Assembly: GCF_012027595.1 (NCBI RefSeq)
Contig: NZ_SNUR01000001.1
Coordinates: forward strand, 62,001-126,000
Source: Thermococcus sp. Bubb.Bath
Lineage (GTDB): Archaea; Methanobacteriota_B; Thermococci; Thermococcales; Thermococcaceae
Direction: 5' to 3'
DNA length: 64,000 nucleotides
Shown piece by piece: positions 26,189 through 35,700 of the stretch. The position numbers and the translations under genes are program-made. The notes below the pieces were generated by a model that had not been told where the DNA came from, made no database searches, and saw nothing but the letters and a program-made list of their open reading frames with translations. Within the stretch, counting starts at the first letter, position 1; each line of letters opens with the position of its first letter.

Positions 26189-27358
26189 TCAAACGAGCTT
26201 CTTCTCCTTCAGGACTTTTTCCATCCTGTCCATGGCCTCTTCAAGCTTCTCGTAGGCCGTGGCGTAGCTTATCCTAATGTAACCTTCACCGGCCTTTCCG
26301 AAGGCACTTCCGGGAACTACCGCAACCTTTGCCCCCTCCAGCATGAGTTCGCTGAACTGGTGGTCGGTCAATCCAGTGTCCTTTATCCTTGGGAAGATGT
26401 AAAAGGCACCCTTGGGCTTTACCGTTGGGAGGCCCATCTCGTTAAGCCTCCTCCAGACGAGGTTCCTTCTCCTGTTGTACTCGTTCCTCATCTCCTCCAC
26501 TGCCTTCCAGCTCCTCGGGTCTTCGAGGGCCTTGGCCGCCGCGTACTGGACAAAGGTAACGGGGCAGGTGGAGTTGTACATCTGGAAGCGCGTCATCTTC
26601 TCGATTATCCACGCTGGGGCGGCTACGAAACCGAGGCGCCAGCCGGTCATGGCGAAGGTCTTGGAGAAGCCGTTGACGGTGATGGTTCTCTCAAACATCC
26701 CGTCGAGGGAAGCGATACTGTGGTTCTTGACACCATCGTAGACGAAGTGCTCGTAGACCTCGTCGCTGAAGATTATAAGGTCGTGCTCGACCGCGAAGTC
26801 CGCTATTTCCTCAACGTCCTTCTTCGTCAGGACAGAGCCCGTCGGGTTGTTAGGTGTGTTTATGATGAGGGCGCGCGTCTTTTCGGTAACATGCTTCTCA
26901 AGGTCATCAACGGAGAGCCTGAACTCGTTTTCCTCATAGGTGGGGACTTCCACGGGCTTCCCTCCGGCTAAGACCACGGCGGGAGCGTACGTAACGAAAG
27001 CAGGTGAGGGTATTAGAACTTCCTCGTTGTCCTTCAGGAAGGTTGCAAGCCCCATGAGAAACGCCTGGTTTGCTCCGGTGAGTATCATTACCTCCGTCTT
27101 TGGGTCGGCCTCGATGCCGTTCTGATTCTTGAACTTTCTGGCAACTGCTTCCCTCAGCATCGGCAAACCTGCGTTCGGGCCGTAATGTGTCATTCCCCTG
27201 TCGAGGGATTCTTTTGCATACTCTTTGATGTTCCCCGGCGTGTCGAAGTCGGGCTCTCCAATACCGAGTGAGATGAGACCCTCCATCCCTGCGGCGAGGT
27301 CAAAGAGCTTCCTAATCTCAGAAGGGTTGACGAGTTCAAGCCTGTCGCTCAGCGCCAT
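26189..27358 (-). CDS. PLP-dependent aminotransferase (aromatic/aspartate type, class I)
   Basis: A 389-residue fold-type I aminotransferase of the same length as the Pyrococcus horikoshii aromatic aminotransferase. The PLP lysine is K233 in SKTFAMTGWR; NNPTG (170-174), SDEVYEHF and the C-terminal arginine in YIRISYA are the other active-site motifs. It probably transaminates aromatic amino acids with 2-oxoglutarate in amino acid fermentation; other substrates are possible. ATG 27358 follows GGTGATGATC. On the minus strand a TATA box GTTATAAAC lies near 27390-27400. It ends 3 nt after the convergent radical SAM gene. Confidence 0.9.
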   Translation of the reverse strand: MALSDRLELVNPSEIRKLFDLAAGMEGLISLGIGEPDFDTPGNIKEYAKESLDRGMTHYGPNAGLPMLREAVARKFKNQNGIEADPKTEVMILTGANQAFLMGLATFLKDNEEVLIPSPAFVTYAPAVVLAGGKPVEVPTYEENEFRLSVDDLEKHVTEKTRALIINTPNNPTGSVLTKKDVEEIADFAVEHDLIIFSDEVYEHFVYDGVKNHSIASLDGMFERTITVNGFSKTFAMTGWRLGFVAAPAWIIEKMTRFQMYNSTCPVTFVQYAAAKALEDPRSWKAVEEMRNEYNRRRNLVWRRLNEMGLPTVKPKGAFYIFPRIKDTGLTDHQFSELMLEGAKVAVVPGSAFGKAGEGYIRISYATAYEKLEEAMDRMEKVLKEKKLV

Positions 27359-27563
27359 GATCATCACCGAAGACCCTACGGGCCAATGTTTATAACGTTA
27401 CCTCAACGAAAAGATGGACATCGAAGGATGGGAAAGTTCCTCAATGAATGAAATCAGCACAACGATTTTGTGACGGGTCGGGCAGTGGTGAACATTGAAT
27501 CTCCTCCAAAAGCAGGCCATATCCCGAAAGCCCAAAAGAACAGCTTGGAAAGAACCAAATAAG

Positions 27564-28672
27564 GTTTAATTGCCTCCTAGAGTCTTATTGGAACATCCAT
27601 GGAGCAGCTATAGTGGTCGTGCTCCTTCCAGCTTTCAATTCTCCTAGAGTCTTATTGGAACAAAAGCAAGCACGACACGAACAACAAAGAGAACAAAAGG
27701 TTTCAATTCTCCTAGATTCTTATTGGAACCTCTACCACAGGTAACAGCGAGAGACCTTCCCTAGCACCTTTCAATTCTCCCAGAGTCTTATTGGAACTTA
27801 TTGCAACATCATCATGTTCACAGTTGCTAGACTAAACTTTAGCTTTCAATTCTCCCAGAGTCTTATTGGAACTCGCTATGGTTTACGGGCTTAGCATAGA
27901 AGAGGCGACTTTCAATTCTCCCAGAGTCTTATTGGAACCTTCCTTCACTTAGCATCACCTTGAGGAAATAATGAACTTTCAATTCTCCCAGAGTCTTATT
28001 GGAACGCCGCAGCGGCAACTATGAATAAAAACGCAAAACCCGGCTTTCAATTCTCCCAGAGTCTTATTGGAACCTTTTCTACATAAGTGTGGTCAATTCT
28101 CCCTTGTGAACTTTCAATTCTCCCAGAGTCTTATTGGAACCTTAAGTTCCTCGACGGTTACCAGTATGATTTAATTACTTTCAATTCTCCCAGAGTCTTA
28201 TTGGAACTTTCAAGAACAACCTGAATAACCTTGCGATTACCATCTTTCAATTCTCCCAGAGTCTTATTGGAACCTATGGTCTGGGCAATCTCCGGGGCGT
28301 AGTTCCTCACTTTCAATTCTCCCAGAGTCTTATTGGAACTCCATTACATACCATCCCCTATTACTGGGTTGGTTTCACTTTCAATTCTCCCAGAGTCTTA
28401 TTGGAACGTATTTGTTGTTATCATATAATTGGACGTTATCAGACTTTCAATTCTCCCAGAGTCTTATTGGAACTGGCCGTTAGCAAAGTAGCGGAGGGAG
28501 CGGAGAATGCTTTCAATTCTCCCAGAGTCTTATTGGAACATCACGTTCACAAAACCACCCGGTAACAGCTACATGACTTTCAATTCTCCCAGAGTCTTAT
28601 TGGAACAGATATCTATCGTTCCAGAAGGGGGTACGGTTCTCCCTTTCAATTCTCCCAGAGTCTTATTGGAAC
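27564..28672 (-). CRISPR. CRISPR array, 17 repeats and 16 spacers, transcribed on the minus strand
   Basis: On the plus strand the 30-bp repeat begins CTTTCAATTC, has CCCAGAG in the middle and ends TTATTGGAAC. Repeat starts: 27565 (degenerate), 27632, 27700, 27768, 27843, 27909, 27976, 28044, 28111, 28178, 28244, 28310, 28378, 28444, 28510, 28577, 28643. Spacers are 36-38 bp except one of 45 bp (27798-27842). The reverse complement, GTTCCAATAAGAC...ATTGAAAG, matches the Pyrococcus furiosus repeat type, whose crRNAs carry the 8-nt tag AUUGAAAG, so the leader is at the right. The three leftmost repeats carry CTCCTAG instead of CTCCCAG and one has further changes, as expected at the old trailer end. 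No cas gene is in the window. Confidence 0.97.
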
Positions 28673-28750
28673 AGGGTAAGTTTTCCCTTCTTTTGCCCAA
28701 CAAAAGAATGAGAAGCCCTTAATCTTATAAGCCTTTCCCCGAAGGGGACT
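28673..28750 (-). promoter_or_regulatory. CRISPR leader-proximal promoter region
   Basis: The flank beyond the newest repeat. On the minus strand, GGCTTATAAG (CTTATAAG at 28724-28731) is a TATA-box candidate placing transcription start near 28700, about 30 nt before the first repeat. A short perfect inverted repeat TCCCC-GAA-GGGGA lies just upstream at 28736-28748 and could bind a regulator. The leader end next to the repeat is A/G-rich on the minus strand (AAGGGAAAACTTACCCT). Confidence 0.55.
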
Positions 28751-29127
28751 TCACAAAGCCGCCAGAAGGCGTGGATTAGACGCCTAAGAAGTGTTGGTTT
28801 GTTTGGGGATATCCGCGCAAATCCGGGATTTTCTGTGTACGAAGTTGATCGTGAAACTTCCAGGAGTTGATGAGGGCTTTAATTCTAGTATACATGATTT
28901 AAACAGTCTGGATTTGGAAAAAGAACAAATTCCATGTGGATAGCCCATTATGGGGCTTTTTCCACTCTTATTTCGATAACCCAAAAGAATTTCGTAATAA
29001 TTTGCTAAAATTTTGTAACATCATGTTCCATAACAACAAAGTGTTACTAAAGAGTTCCAGGGGAGCAGAAAGACCCCAATTTAGAGGTAACCTTCTAAAA
29101 GGGAATTAAAACTAGAAAAAAGGATTC
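28751..29127. other. Gene-free stretch beyond the CRISPR leader
   Basis: About 380 nt with no supported gene, more AT-rich than its surroundings, and probably the outer part of the CRISPR leader. It contains the dyad AAATCC-G-GGATTT (28819-28831) and GGATATCC (28807-28814). A T-rich stretch on the minus strand near 29105-29122 could end the carbamoyltransferase transcript. A short open frame (28784-28984, minus) has no ribosome binding site or recognisable sequence. A TGATGA box near 28867 is not accompanied by proper C/D-sRNA boxes. Confidence 0.5.
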
Positions 29128-30738
29128 TCAGCGTGATACGACGAAATTCCCAATCACTAAGAGGTCAAGGTTAGCGTTCCTGAAAGTCCGTACTGCATCA
29201 CTTGGTGAGCAGACTATCGGCTCTCCGTGCATATTGAAGCTGGTGTTGAGCACTGCGCCGACCCCTGCTTTTTTATTGAATTCTTTAATTATTGAATAGT
29301 ATAGTTCATTGATTTCCTTCCTTACAGCCTGTGGCCTGGTGGTCCCGTCAACGTGGACAACCGCCGGAGCTATTTCCTTGAATTCCTCGCTGGCAGTATA
29401 GCTCATCGTCATGAACTCGTTGGGCCTTCCGTCTAGGTCTTCAAGGTATTCTCCTGCCTTCTCCCAGAGCATGGAGGGTGCAAAGGGCTGGAAGACGTCC
29501 CGCTTAAGGGCGACGTTGAGCCTCTCCTTAACATTTTCATCCCGCGGGTTGGCCAGAATCGAGCGGTTGCCCAAAGCTCTCGGCCCGAACTCTATTCTCC
29601 CCTGTAAAAGGCCTACGAGCTTGCCCTCAACAAGGGCGTCGGAAACGAAGCCGGGGACATCGCTTATCTCCTCGTACTCAACACCCTCTTCCTTAAGAAC
29701 GCTCTCTATTTCCTCGTCAGAGTACTCGGGCCCTAGATAAACGTTCTCCAGCTTGACGGGCCTCCAATTGCCATTGAGCTTCTCTAACTGGGCCTTAACG
29801 AAGACCGCCGCCCCGAAGGCGAGGCCTCCATCGTCCATCGCAGGGAACACCCAGAGACTGTCATCCCCAAAGACGTGCCTCAGGACGGCGTTGGCCTTGA
29901 CGTTCTGGGCAACACCGCCGGCGTAGGCCACAGGTATGGAGTATCCCTTGAGCCTGAGGCCGAGCTCCTCAATGATCTTCTCAAGGTGAGCTTGAGCGCT
30001 GGCGGCTATCTCTATCGCCCTCTTCTGGAGCTTGCCGTCAAGCTTTCCATGCTTCATCTGGGTGGCTATCTCCTTTGCATGCCTTATGGGGTACTTAAAC
30101 AGCTCAGCGAGTCTTCTCGTTGCCTCAATGCCGACAACTTTAAGGTGGTTCTCGAAGGTCAAGCCATTGAGCTCAATTATCGAGCTTAAATCGTAGGTGG
30201 GCTTTCCGTAAGCGGCGAGACTCATCACCTTACCCTCGTGCCTCATCGGCTTGAAGCCGAGGAGTTCAGTAACAGATGCATAGAAGTCGCCGAGGGAGTC
30301 AAGGTAGGTACTCTGGGCTATCCTGACCATCTCACCATCCCTGGCAACGTAGATGGACGAGCTAAGTCCGTCGCCGGCGGCATCGATGCTCAGTGCCACC
30401 GCGTCTCTCCACCCGGAGGTGTAGTAGGCTGAAGCCGAATGGGCGAGGTGGTGCTCTACGAGGAGGACTTTCCTTTTGAAGTCCGGCCCGAAGATAGCCC
30501 TCAGGTTCTTCTCAAGCTCAATTAAGCGGCCCTGCTTTCTGAAGATTCCCGCGACGGCTATGACCTCAACGTCCTCCGGGCTGGCCCCGCCCATTTCAAG
30601 TACCTTCCTTATGCTCCGCTCCGGGAAGCCACGATATTTCTTGACCCTGTTGAGCCTCTCCTCATTTACTGCGAAGATTTTCTCGCCGTCTACCAGAACC
30701 GCCCCAGCATCGTGGCCGTCGTGGACTCCAAGGATCAT
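29128..30738 (-). CDS. NodU/CmcH-family carbamoyltransferase
   Basis: A 536-residue enzyme of the carbamoyltransferase family that includes NodU, TobZ and the HypF catalytic module. The N-terminal ASKHA-type domain starts ILGVHDGHDAGAVLVDGEKIFAVNEERLNRVKKYRGFP and contains HHLAHSASAYYTSG, the metal and carbamoyl-adenylate site histidines. GGVAQNVKANA and GRIEFGPRALGNRSILANPR belong to the C-terminal part. It transfers carbamoyl phosphate-derived groups to a hydroxyl of an unknown acceptor, often a sugar. ATG 30738 follows GGTGGAGGCAA. It is monocistronic beside the CRISPR leader; no hydrogenase-maturation partner is in view. Confidence 0.88.
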   Translation of the reverse strand: MILGVHDGHDAGAVLVDGEKIFAVNEERLNRVKKYRGFPERSIRKVLEMGGASPEDVEVIAVAGIFRKQGRLIELEKNLRAIFGPDFKRKVLLVEHHLAHSASAYYTSGWRDAVALSIDAAGDGLSSSIYVARDGEMVRIAQSTYLDSLGDFYASVTELLGFKPMRHEGKVMSLAAYGKPTYDLSSIIELNGLTFENHLKVVGIEATRRLAELFKYPIRHAKEIATQMKHGKLDGKLQKRAIEIAASAQAHLEKIIEELGLRLKGYSIPVAYAGGVAQNVKANAVLRHVFGDDSLWVFPAMDDGGLAFGAAVFVKAQLEKLNGNWRPVKLENVYLGPEYSDEEIESVLKEEGVEYEEISDVPGFVSDALVEGKLVGLLQGRIEFGPRALGNRSILANPRDENVKERLNVALKRDVFQPFAPSMLWEKAGEYLEDLDGRPNEFMTMSYTASEEFKEIAPAVVHVDGTTRPQAVRKEINELYYSIIKEFNKKAGVGAVLNTSFNMHGEPIVCSPSDAVRTFRNANLDLLVIGNFVVSR

Positions 30739-30806
30739 TTGCCTCCACCGCAAAATTTTGAAGTAAGATAATCTCCTCCTGATCCGGAATTCAAAAATAG
30801 GGGAAA

Positions 30807-32261
30807 TCAGAAGGTTCTAGCGAATCTCGCGATAAATCTCGCCTCCCTGCCGCAGACCGGGCACTTCTTGCCCTCGATACCTTCCTTCGCCTTCTCCTCT
30901 GGATATGGGATTCCGAGCATCTTGGCGTCGAGCTCTTCCTCCATCTTGAGGCCGCACTCCTCCTCACCACACCATGGAATCTCGACGATTCCGCGCCTGT
31001 CCTCGAAGACTGCCTTGGCCTCTTCGATGGTCTCAACGCGCTTGATGTGGCTCTCCAGGAACTCCTTCGCGCGGCTGTAGAGGTTCTCAATTATCTCGTC
31101 GAAGGTTCTCCTGACGGCATCTATGAGCTCGTCCCTCTCAACGACCTCCTTGGTGAGGGTGTCGCGCCTCGCTATGACGGCCTTCTTCCCCTCCACGTCC
31201 CTCGGGCCGACCTCTATCCTAACTGGGACACCCTTCAGTTCCCAGTCGTAGTACTTCCTGCCGGGCCTTATGTCGCGCTCGTCGACGTGAACTCTTATTC
31301 CGGCTGTTCTAAGCTCCTCTGCTATCTCGCGCGCGTAGGCGAAGACGTCGGCTTCGGTATCCTTCTTCGGTATCGGGACGATGACGACCTGTATCGGTGC
31401 TATCGTGGGTGGAAGGACGAGGCCGTTGTCGTCGCCGTGTATCGCCATTACCGCGGCCAAAAGGCGCTCGCTCATTCCGAAGGTTGTCTGGTGAACAAAT
31501 TCGTGCTCTCCCTCCTCCGTCTCGTACTGGATGTTGTAGGCCTTCGCGAAGTTCTGCTTGTAGTTGTGCATGGTTCCTATCTGGAGCGTCCTGCCGTCGG
31601 GCATCATTACCTCGGCACCGAGGGAGTAGTAGGCGCCGGGGAACTTGTCCCACTCGGGGCGCTTTGAGACTATGTAGGGAATCGCGAGGAACTTTGCGAG
31701 ATTGTCGAATATCTCAAGGTCCTCCTTTATCTGCCTCTCAGCGTCCTCGTAGCTGTCGTGGGCCGTGTGGGCCTCAAAGAACCTGCTTATCTCCCTGACG
31801 CGGATGAGGGGCCTCGTGTGCTTGGTCTCGTAGCGGTAGGTGTTGACTATCTGGTAGACCTTGAAGGGTAGGTCAGCGTGGGACCTTATCCAGAGGGAGA
31901 ACATCGAGTACATAGCAGTCTCGCTTGTGGGCCTGAGGATAAGCCTGATGTCCAGCGGGTCGTGGCCGGCGTGGGTGACCCAGTATACCTCACCCTCGAA
32001 TCCCTTTATGTGGTCTGCTTCCTTCTGGAACTCGGTTTCGGGGATTAAGGCCGGAAAGAGAACCTCGTTGTGGCCGGTTCTCTCCATCTCCTCATGGATG
32101 AAGCGCTCGATGTTGCGCATGATTTTAAGCCCGTACGGGAGCCAGATGTTCATCCCCTTGACCGGATAGCGCTTGTCCTGGATTCCAGCGGTCTCGATGA
32201 GCTCGTTATACCACTCGCTGAAATTCTCGCTCCACTTTTCTCTCTTAACTTTACCCGCCAT
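30807..32261 (-). CDS. proS: Prolyl-tRNA synthetase (archaeal/eukaryotic type)
   Basis: A 484-residue class II synthetase. Motif 2 ([28 protein letters not shown]) and motif 3 ([24 protein letters not shown]) are clear. The anticodon-binding domain follows, and the C-terminal zinc-type domain has CGEEECG and [10 protein letters not shown], ending in an aromatic-rich tail. This is the short archaeal type without the bacterial editing insertion. ATG 32261 follows GGTGGTGCAG. A TATA box (AACTTAATAAAG, minus strand) lies near 32290-32302. Confidence 0.95.
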   Translation of the reverse strand: MAGKVKREKWSENFSEWYNELIETAGIQDKRYPVKGMNIWLPYGLKIMRNIERFIHEEMERTGHNEVLFPALIPETEFQKEADHIKGFEGEVYWVTHAGHDPLDIRLILRPTSETAMYSMFSLWIRSHADLPFKVYQIVNTYRYETKHTRPLIRVREISRFFEAHTAHDSYEDAERQIKEDLEIFDNLAKFLAIPYIVSKRPEWDKFPGAYYSLGAEVMMPDGRTLQIGTMHNYKQNFAKAYNIQYETEEGEHEFVHQTTFGMSERLLAAVMAIHGDDNGLVLPPTIAPIQVVIVPIPKKDTEADVFAYAREIAEELRTAGIRVHVDERDIRPGRKYYDWELKGVPVRIEVGPRDVEGKKAVIARRDTLTKEVVERDELIDAVRRTFDEIIENLYSRAKEFLESHIKRVETIEEAKAVFEDRRGIVEIPWCGEEECGLKMEEELDAKMLGIPYPEEKAKEGIEGKKCPVCGREARFIARFARTF

Positions 32262-32357
32262 CTGCACCACCTAGGCGTTGCAGGGAAAAGCACTTTATTA
32301 AGTTTTTTTCGATTGAAGCCGATGACAGAAAAAGTTGGGAGAAATAACAGGAGAAGC

Positions 32358-33686
32358 CTAAAACTTCAGAACCCTCTGGAGGACTATCAACGGGTCCCAA
32401 ACCGGAGCGAAGGGCGGTGCGTAGGCTAGATCTGTGAAGAAGGCATCCTTCGTTGTGAATCCTGCAGTGAGCATGGCGGCTGCCGTGTCTATCCTAGGGA
32501 GTATCTCGGCGCCGACGGCCTGGACTCCAAGGAGCCTGTTCGTCTCGTTGTCAACCACACCTTTTAGCCATATCGGTCTCGCTCCGGGGTAGTAGTGGGG
32601 CCGTGTGGTGGATTTAATGAAGGCGCTCCTGACGTCGTAGCCTTCTCTCATCGCCTCAGTTTCCGTCAAGCCGCTTTTGCCTATCTCCACGTCGAAGAAC
32701 TTGGTAACGCTCGTTCCAAGGACGCCGGGGAAGTGTATCTCCTTCCCAGCAATGTTGCTCCCGGCCACGTAACCCATCTTGTTTCCAACGGGGGCGAGGG
32801 GTATCCAGACGCGCCTTCCCGTAATCAGGTGCCTCGTCTCGGCAACGTCTCCGGCTGCATAAATGTTCTCAACGCTCGTTTCCATCCTCTCGTTTGTCCA
32901 TATTGCTCCTGTCTCGCCGATTCTGACACCGATTTCCTTGGCAAGCTCGATATTGGGCCTTATCCCAGTTGCGACGACAACCAACTCGGCCTTGTACTCG
33001 CCGGCGTCAGTGATGACCTTCTCAACCCTCTCGCTTCCTTCGATGCGGAGGGTTATCTCCTCAGTGCGGAGGTTTATCCTCTTTTTCATTTCCTCTTCCA
33101 GGACGTCGGTTATCTCTTTGTCGAAGGCCTTGGCCATAACCCTTTCGTTCCTCTCAATAAGGGTCACGTTCATCCCCTGGGCTGCGAAGGCCTCCGCCAT
33201 CTCAACGCCGATGTATCCGCCCCCGATTACAACCGCACTTTTAACTTCGTTGGAACCTATATACTCCCTAATCGCAACGGCATCGGGCGGCAGGTCCGCG
33301 GTGAACACGCCCTTCAGGTTCATTCCCCCTATCGGCGGAACCCTCGGCGAGGCGCCGTTGGCGAAGACCAGGTAGTCCCACCCGTAGATGTGTTCGCCGT
33401 CCTCTTCCCTGACCCTAACGCTGCCCTGCTCGACCTCTATCACCTCCGCCTTCATGTGGAGGTCTATGCCGCGCTTCTTGATGAAGACCTCGGGCGGGTA
33501 GTGCATGAGCTTCTCCTTCTCTGATATGCCTTCAACAACGTAGGGGATGCCGCATGGTGCGTGACTGACCCATTCAGTAGCCTCGAAGACCTTGACGTCC
33601 CATTCCGGCTTGAGCCTCTTAACACGGGATGCGGCACTCATTCCGGCCGCTCCGCCACCTATGATGACGACCGTCTTTCTCTCCAT
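32358..33686 (-). CDS. CoA-disulfide reductase / CoA-dependent NAD(P)H sulfur reductase-type flavoprotein
   Basis: A 442-residue pyridine nucleotide-disulfide oxidoreductase. FAD site [14 protein letters not shown] (6-19); single redox cysteine C45 in [16 protein letters not shown](P)H site [17 protein letters not shown]; second FAD site IYAAGDVAE. Pyrococcus members were first called NADH oxidase and were later shown to reduce CoA disulfide, polysulfide or sulfur with CoA. In Thermococcales the sulfur reductase NSR belongs here, which fits growth on elemental sulfur. ATG 33686 follows GGTGATGGTG. The exact physiological acceptor cannot be told from sequence. Confidence 0.9.
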   Translation of the reverse strand: MERKTVVIIGGGAAGMSAASRVKRLKPEWDVKVFEATEWVSHAPCGIPYVVEGISEKEKLMHYPPEVFIKKRGIDLHMKAEVIEVEQGSVRVREEDGEHIYGWDYLVFANGASPRVPPIGGMNLKGVFTADLPPDAVAIREYIGSNEVKSAVVIGGGYIGVEMAEAFAAQGMNVTLIERNERVMAKAFDKEITDVLEEEMKKRINLRTEEITLRIEGSERVEKVITDAGEYKAELVVVATGIRPNIELAKEIGVRIGETGAIWTNERMETSVENIYAAGDVAETRHLITGRRVWIPLAPVGNKMGYVAGSNIAGKEIHFPGVLGTSVTKFFDVEIGKSGLTETEAMREGYDVRSAFIKSTTRPHYYPGARPIWLKGVVDNETNRLLGVQAVGAEILPRIDTAAAMLTAGFTTKDAFFTDLAYAPPFAPVWDPLIVLQRVLKF

Positions 33687-33750
33687 CACCATCACCGGGG
33701 GAGGTTCTGAGCCTTAAGTTAAAAATGTTGGTGGGCAGAAAAGAGAAGTA

Positions 33751-34818
33751 TCAAGAGACCAGAGGAAGCTTCACCCATTCTAAGACGCTTCCGTGGCTCT
33801 TCTTTATCTCCACGTGCTCAACGAGCTCCTTAAACTGTCCTCCTGCCAAACCGTCTCCGATTATTGCGCTTCCCTGGGCGGCCTCCTTTGCCTTGCCCTC
33901 AAGGCCCCTCTGCTTGACCACCGGGAGGCCAAAGCGCTCCTTGAAGAGGTCTTCAACGTCCTTTCTAAGCTCATCTATGCGCATCAGCCTGCCGGATAGG
34001 ATTATCTCCTTTGCATCTCCAACGACAGTGAGCTCGCTCGCCACTGCCTTTACAAAGCCGTCTTTCATGGCCTCCCAGGCCTTTGCGAAGGGCTCCTCAT
34101 CGAGTCTCCTGGCGAACTCTTCTGGAGGGAGTATCTTCTCTGCGGCGATTATGGTTGCCCCACCCCAGAACAGGTGCCACTTCTTGATGTGGCTCATGAG
34201 ATAGGCCACCTCGCCGTCGAGGGCACCGCTGTTCACGTAGGCCGGCCCGGGGAAGATGGTTCCACCGATGCCGTCCACTATCTTTCCGCCCTTGACCGCT
34301 CCGGCGTAGTTGTAGCCGAAGCCGACCTCAAGGAGGGCGAATGAAACGTCGGAGTAGCCAATACTGAGCCTCTTGGCCTGATCATAGATTCCGAGGACCG
34401 TTATCGCGATCTTGTCGGCGGTACCCATGTCCACCTTGTTGTACTTCCTCCACTCCGGAACCGTTGGGAGGTGTATGACGCCGGGGATGAACCAGACGTT
34501 CATGCCCTTCTCGGCCATCTGGCTTACCATCTCCTGGAGGCCGATGAGGACGGGGATTTCCTTCATCTCCTCCTCCCAGACGAGCGTCATCTCGAAGCGG
34601 TCTCTATCTGTGAGCTCGCTTATGTGCCTGAGGGGAACGCCGTAGCCGCTCGGCCCAATGATTATGTCGGCGTTGAACTCCTCTATTGCCTTCACTATCC
34701 TTCCAGGGTCTTCCGCAACGACCTCGCTTGGATAGCTGAGGTCGAGCTTTACCTTGCCGTCTTCAAGGCCAATCACATCGAAGCTCTTGGTTCCGGGGTC
34801 AACGCCTATGACTCTCAT
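33751..34818 (-). CDS. DUF1464 protein (ASKHA kinase-like)
   Basis: A 355-residue conserved archaeal protein of the DUF1464 family. MRVIGVDPGTKSFDVIGLEDGKV is a typical ASKHA phosphate-1 loop; GFGYNYAGAVKGGKIVDGIGGT resembles phosphate-2, and EIILSGRL the adenosine motif. It may be a small-molecule kinase distantly like acetate or butyrate kinases, but no activity is established. ATG 34818 follows GGTGGAGTGCA. The small gene at 34871 lies upstream on the same strand with 52 nt between. Confidence 0.75.
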   Translation of the reverse strand: MRVIGVDPGTKSFDVIGLEDGKVKLDLSYPSEVVAEDPGRIVKAIEEFNADIIIGPSGYGVPLRHISELTDRDRFEMTLVWEEEMKEIPVLIGLQEMVSQMAEKGMNVWFIPGVIHLPTVPEWRKYNKVDMGTADKIAITVLGIYDQAKRLSIGYSDVSFALLEVGFGYNYAGAVKGGKIVDGIGGTIFPGPAYVNSGALDGEVAYLMSHIKKWHLFWGGATIIAAEKILPPEEFARRLDEEPFAKAWEAMKDGFVKAVASELTVVGDAKEIILSGRLMRIDELRKDVEDLFKERFGLPVVKQRGLEGKAKEAAQGSAIIGDGLAGGQFKELVEHVEIKKSHGSVLEWVKLPLVS

Positions 34819-34870
34819 TGCACTCCACCGGAGGGAGATACTCCGGTAATTTAAAAATTTAAGTGCTTTT

Positions 34871-35116
34871 TCAGGTCTTCCTTAGGACTATCTCGTAGCT
34901 TCTTTCACCTTTTATCACACTGAGAACGAGGCTCTTGTCATAGTCCAGGAACTTGGCCCCTGTGATGGAGTAGCCCTCCTTTTCAAGGAACTCCTTAAAC
35001 TTCAGGCCCAAGTCGCCGAAAAGCTCGGCGGCTAGGGTTGCGAGACTTGGTTCCTCCACCTTCAGCTCCGAATGGTACTTCCTCGCGAGCTCAAAAACAT
35101 CCGCTTCATCCGTCAT
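34871..35116 (-). CDS. Conserved small protein, unknown function
   Basis: An 81-residue acidic protein, MTDEADVFELARKYHSELKVEEPSLATLAAELFGDLGLKFKEFLEKEGY, followed by a small beta segment ending SYEIVLRKT. I do not recognise the family. ATG 35116 follows GGTGATACAT and was chosen over a much longer upstream frame that overlaps the tfs promoter and start. It is divergent from tfs, so the two share a promoter region of about 80 nt. Confidence 0.7.
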   Translation of the reverse strand: MTDEADVFELARKYHSELKVEEPSLATLAAELFGDLGLKFKEFLEKEGYSITGAKFLDYDKSLVLSVIKGERSYEIVLRKT

Positions 35117-35195
35117 ATGTATCACCACACTGATTTCTTCACAAACCTTTTTATTCTCTTCCCACATACCCAACCACCGGCTGGAGGTGTGGAAG

Positions 35196-35528
35196 ATGAA
35201 GTTCTGCCCGAAGTGCGGTAACCTCATGCTCCCTGACAGGAAGCGCAAGGTGTGGGTCTGCAGGGTATGCGGCTACGAGGAGCCGTTTGACGAGGAAAAG
35301 GACAAGGAAAAAACGGTCATCAAGCAGAAAGTCGAGCACAAGCCCGACGAGCAGGTGGTCGTGGTGGACAAGGATGTCAAGACTCTCCCGATAGCCCACG
35401 TAACGTGCCCCAAGTGCGGAAACGACACCGCCTACTGGTGGGAGATGCAGACCAGGGCCGGAGACGAGCCGAGTACGATATTCTACAAATGTACCAAATG
35501 CGGCTACGTCTGGAGGGCCTACGAGTGA
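35196..35528 (+). CDS. tfs: Transcription factor S (TFIIS-like RNA cleavage factor)
   Basis: A 110-residue protein with two zinc ribbons. The N-terminal one has CPKC...CRVC (residues about 4-27). The C-terminal one has CPKCGND...CTKCGYVWRAYE with RAGDEPSTIF between, the invariant acidic pair that enters the RNA polymerase active site to stimulate cleavage of backtracked RNA. ATG 35196 follows GGAGGTGTGGAAG. Its stop overlaps the GTG of the next small gene, and the unit continues to pcn and gins51, coupling transcription and replication functions. Confidence 0.95.
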   Translation: MKFCPKCGNLMLPDRKRKVWVCRVCGYEEPFDEEKDKEKTVIKQKVEHKPDEQVVVVDKDVKTLPIAHVTCPKCGNDTAYWWEMQTRAGDEPSTIFYKCTKCGYVWRAYE

Positions 35529-35698
35529 GCGATCTGGAGCGTGAGGCCATCCTGCGGCTGGCCGAGAAGGCCCTTAAGGAGCTGGAGGAAGCCTACCGTA
35601 GGGTTCCAGATGTTGACAACGGAAAAGCTTATTTATTCCGGGGAAAAGAGAGGATTAGGCTGATGCTTGAGGTACTGAGGGATAATAAGGAGGGGTGA
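35525..35698 (+). CDS. Small helical protein between tfs and pcn
   Basis: A 57-residue protein, SDLEREAILRLAEKALKELEEAYRRVPD then DNGKAYLFRGKERIRLMLEVLRDNKEG. GTG 35525 overlaps the tfs stop (GTGA) with GGAGGG eight bases upstream, and its end overlaps the ribosome binding site of pcn. Two amphipathic helices are predicted by eye. The tight coupling on both sides supports a real gene; I know no function. It may be a partner of TFS or PCNA. Confidence 0.7.
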   Translation: MSDLEREAILRLAEKALKELEEAYRRVPDVDNGKAYLFRGKERIRLMLEVLRDNKEG

Positions 35699-35700
35699 AG

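Noticed and set aside
28860-28920. Possible C/D-box sRNA (TTGATGA with later TGATTT and CTGG)
   Set aside because: The D and D' boxes are not CTGA and the C' box is poor; guide spacing is not typical.
28784-28984. Minus-strand 66-codon frame next to the CRISPR leader
   Set aside because: No ribosome binding site, no recognisable motif, and the sequence behaves like an AT-rich leader.
29128-30738. Carbamoyltransferase as part of a CRISPR-associated defence system
   Set aside because: It is adjacent to the array only across the leader; the family has metabolic roles and no cas or other defence genes are nearby.
31047-31667. Long plus-strand frame (206 codons) across proS
   Set aside because: It is antisense to a clearly identified synthetase; high GC third positions create such shadow frames throughout the window.
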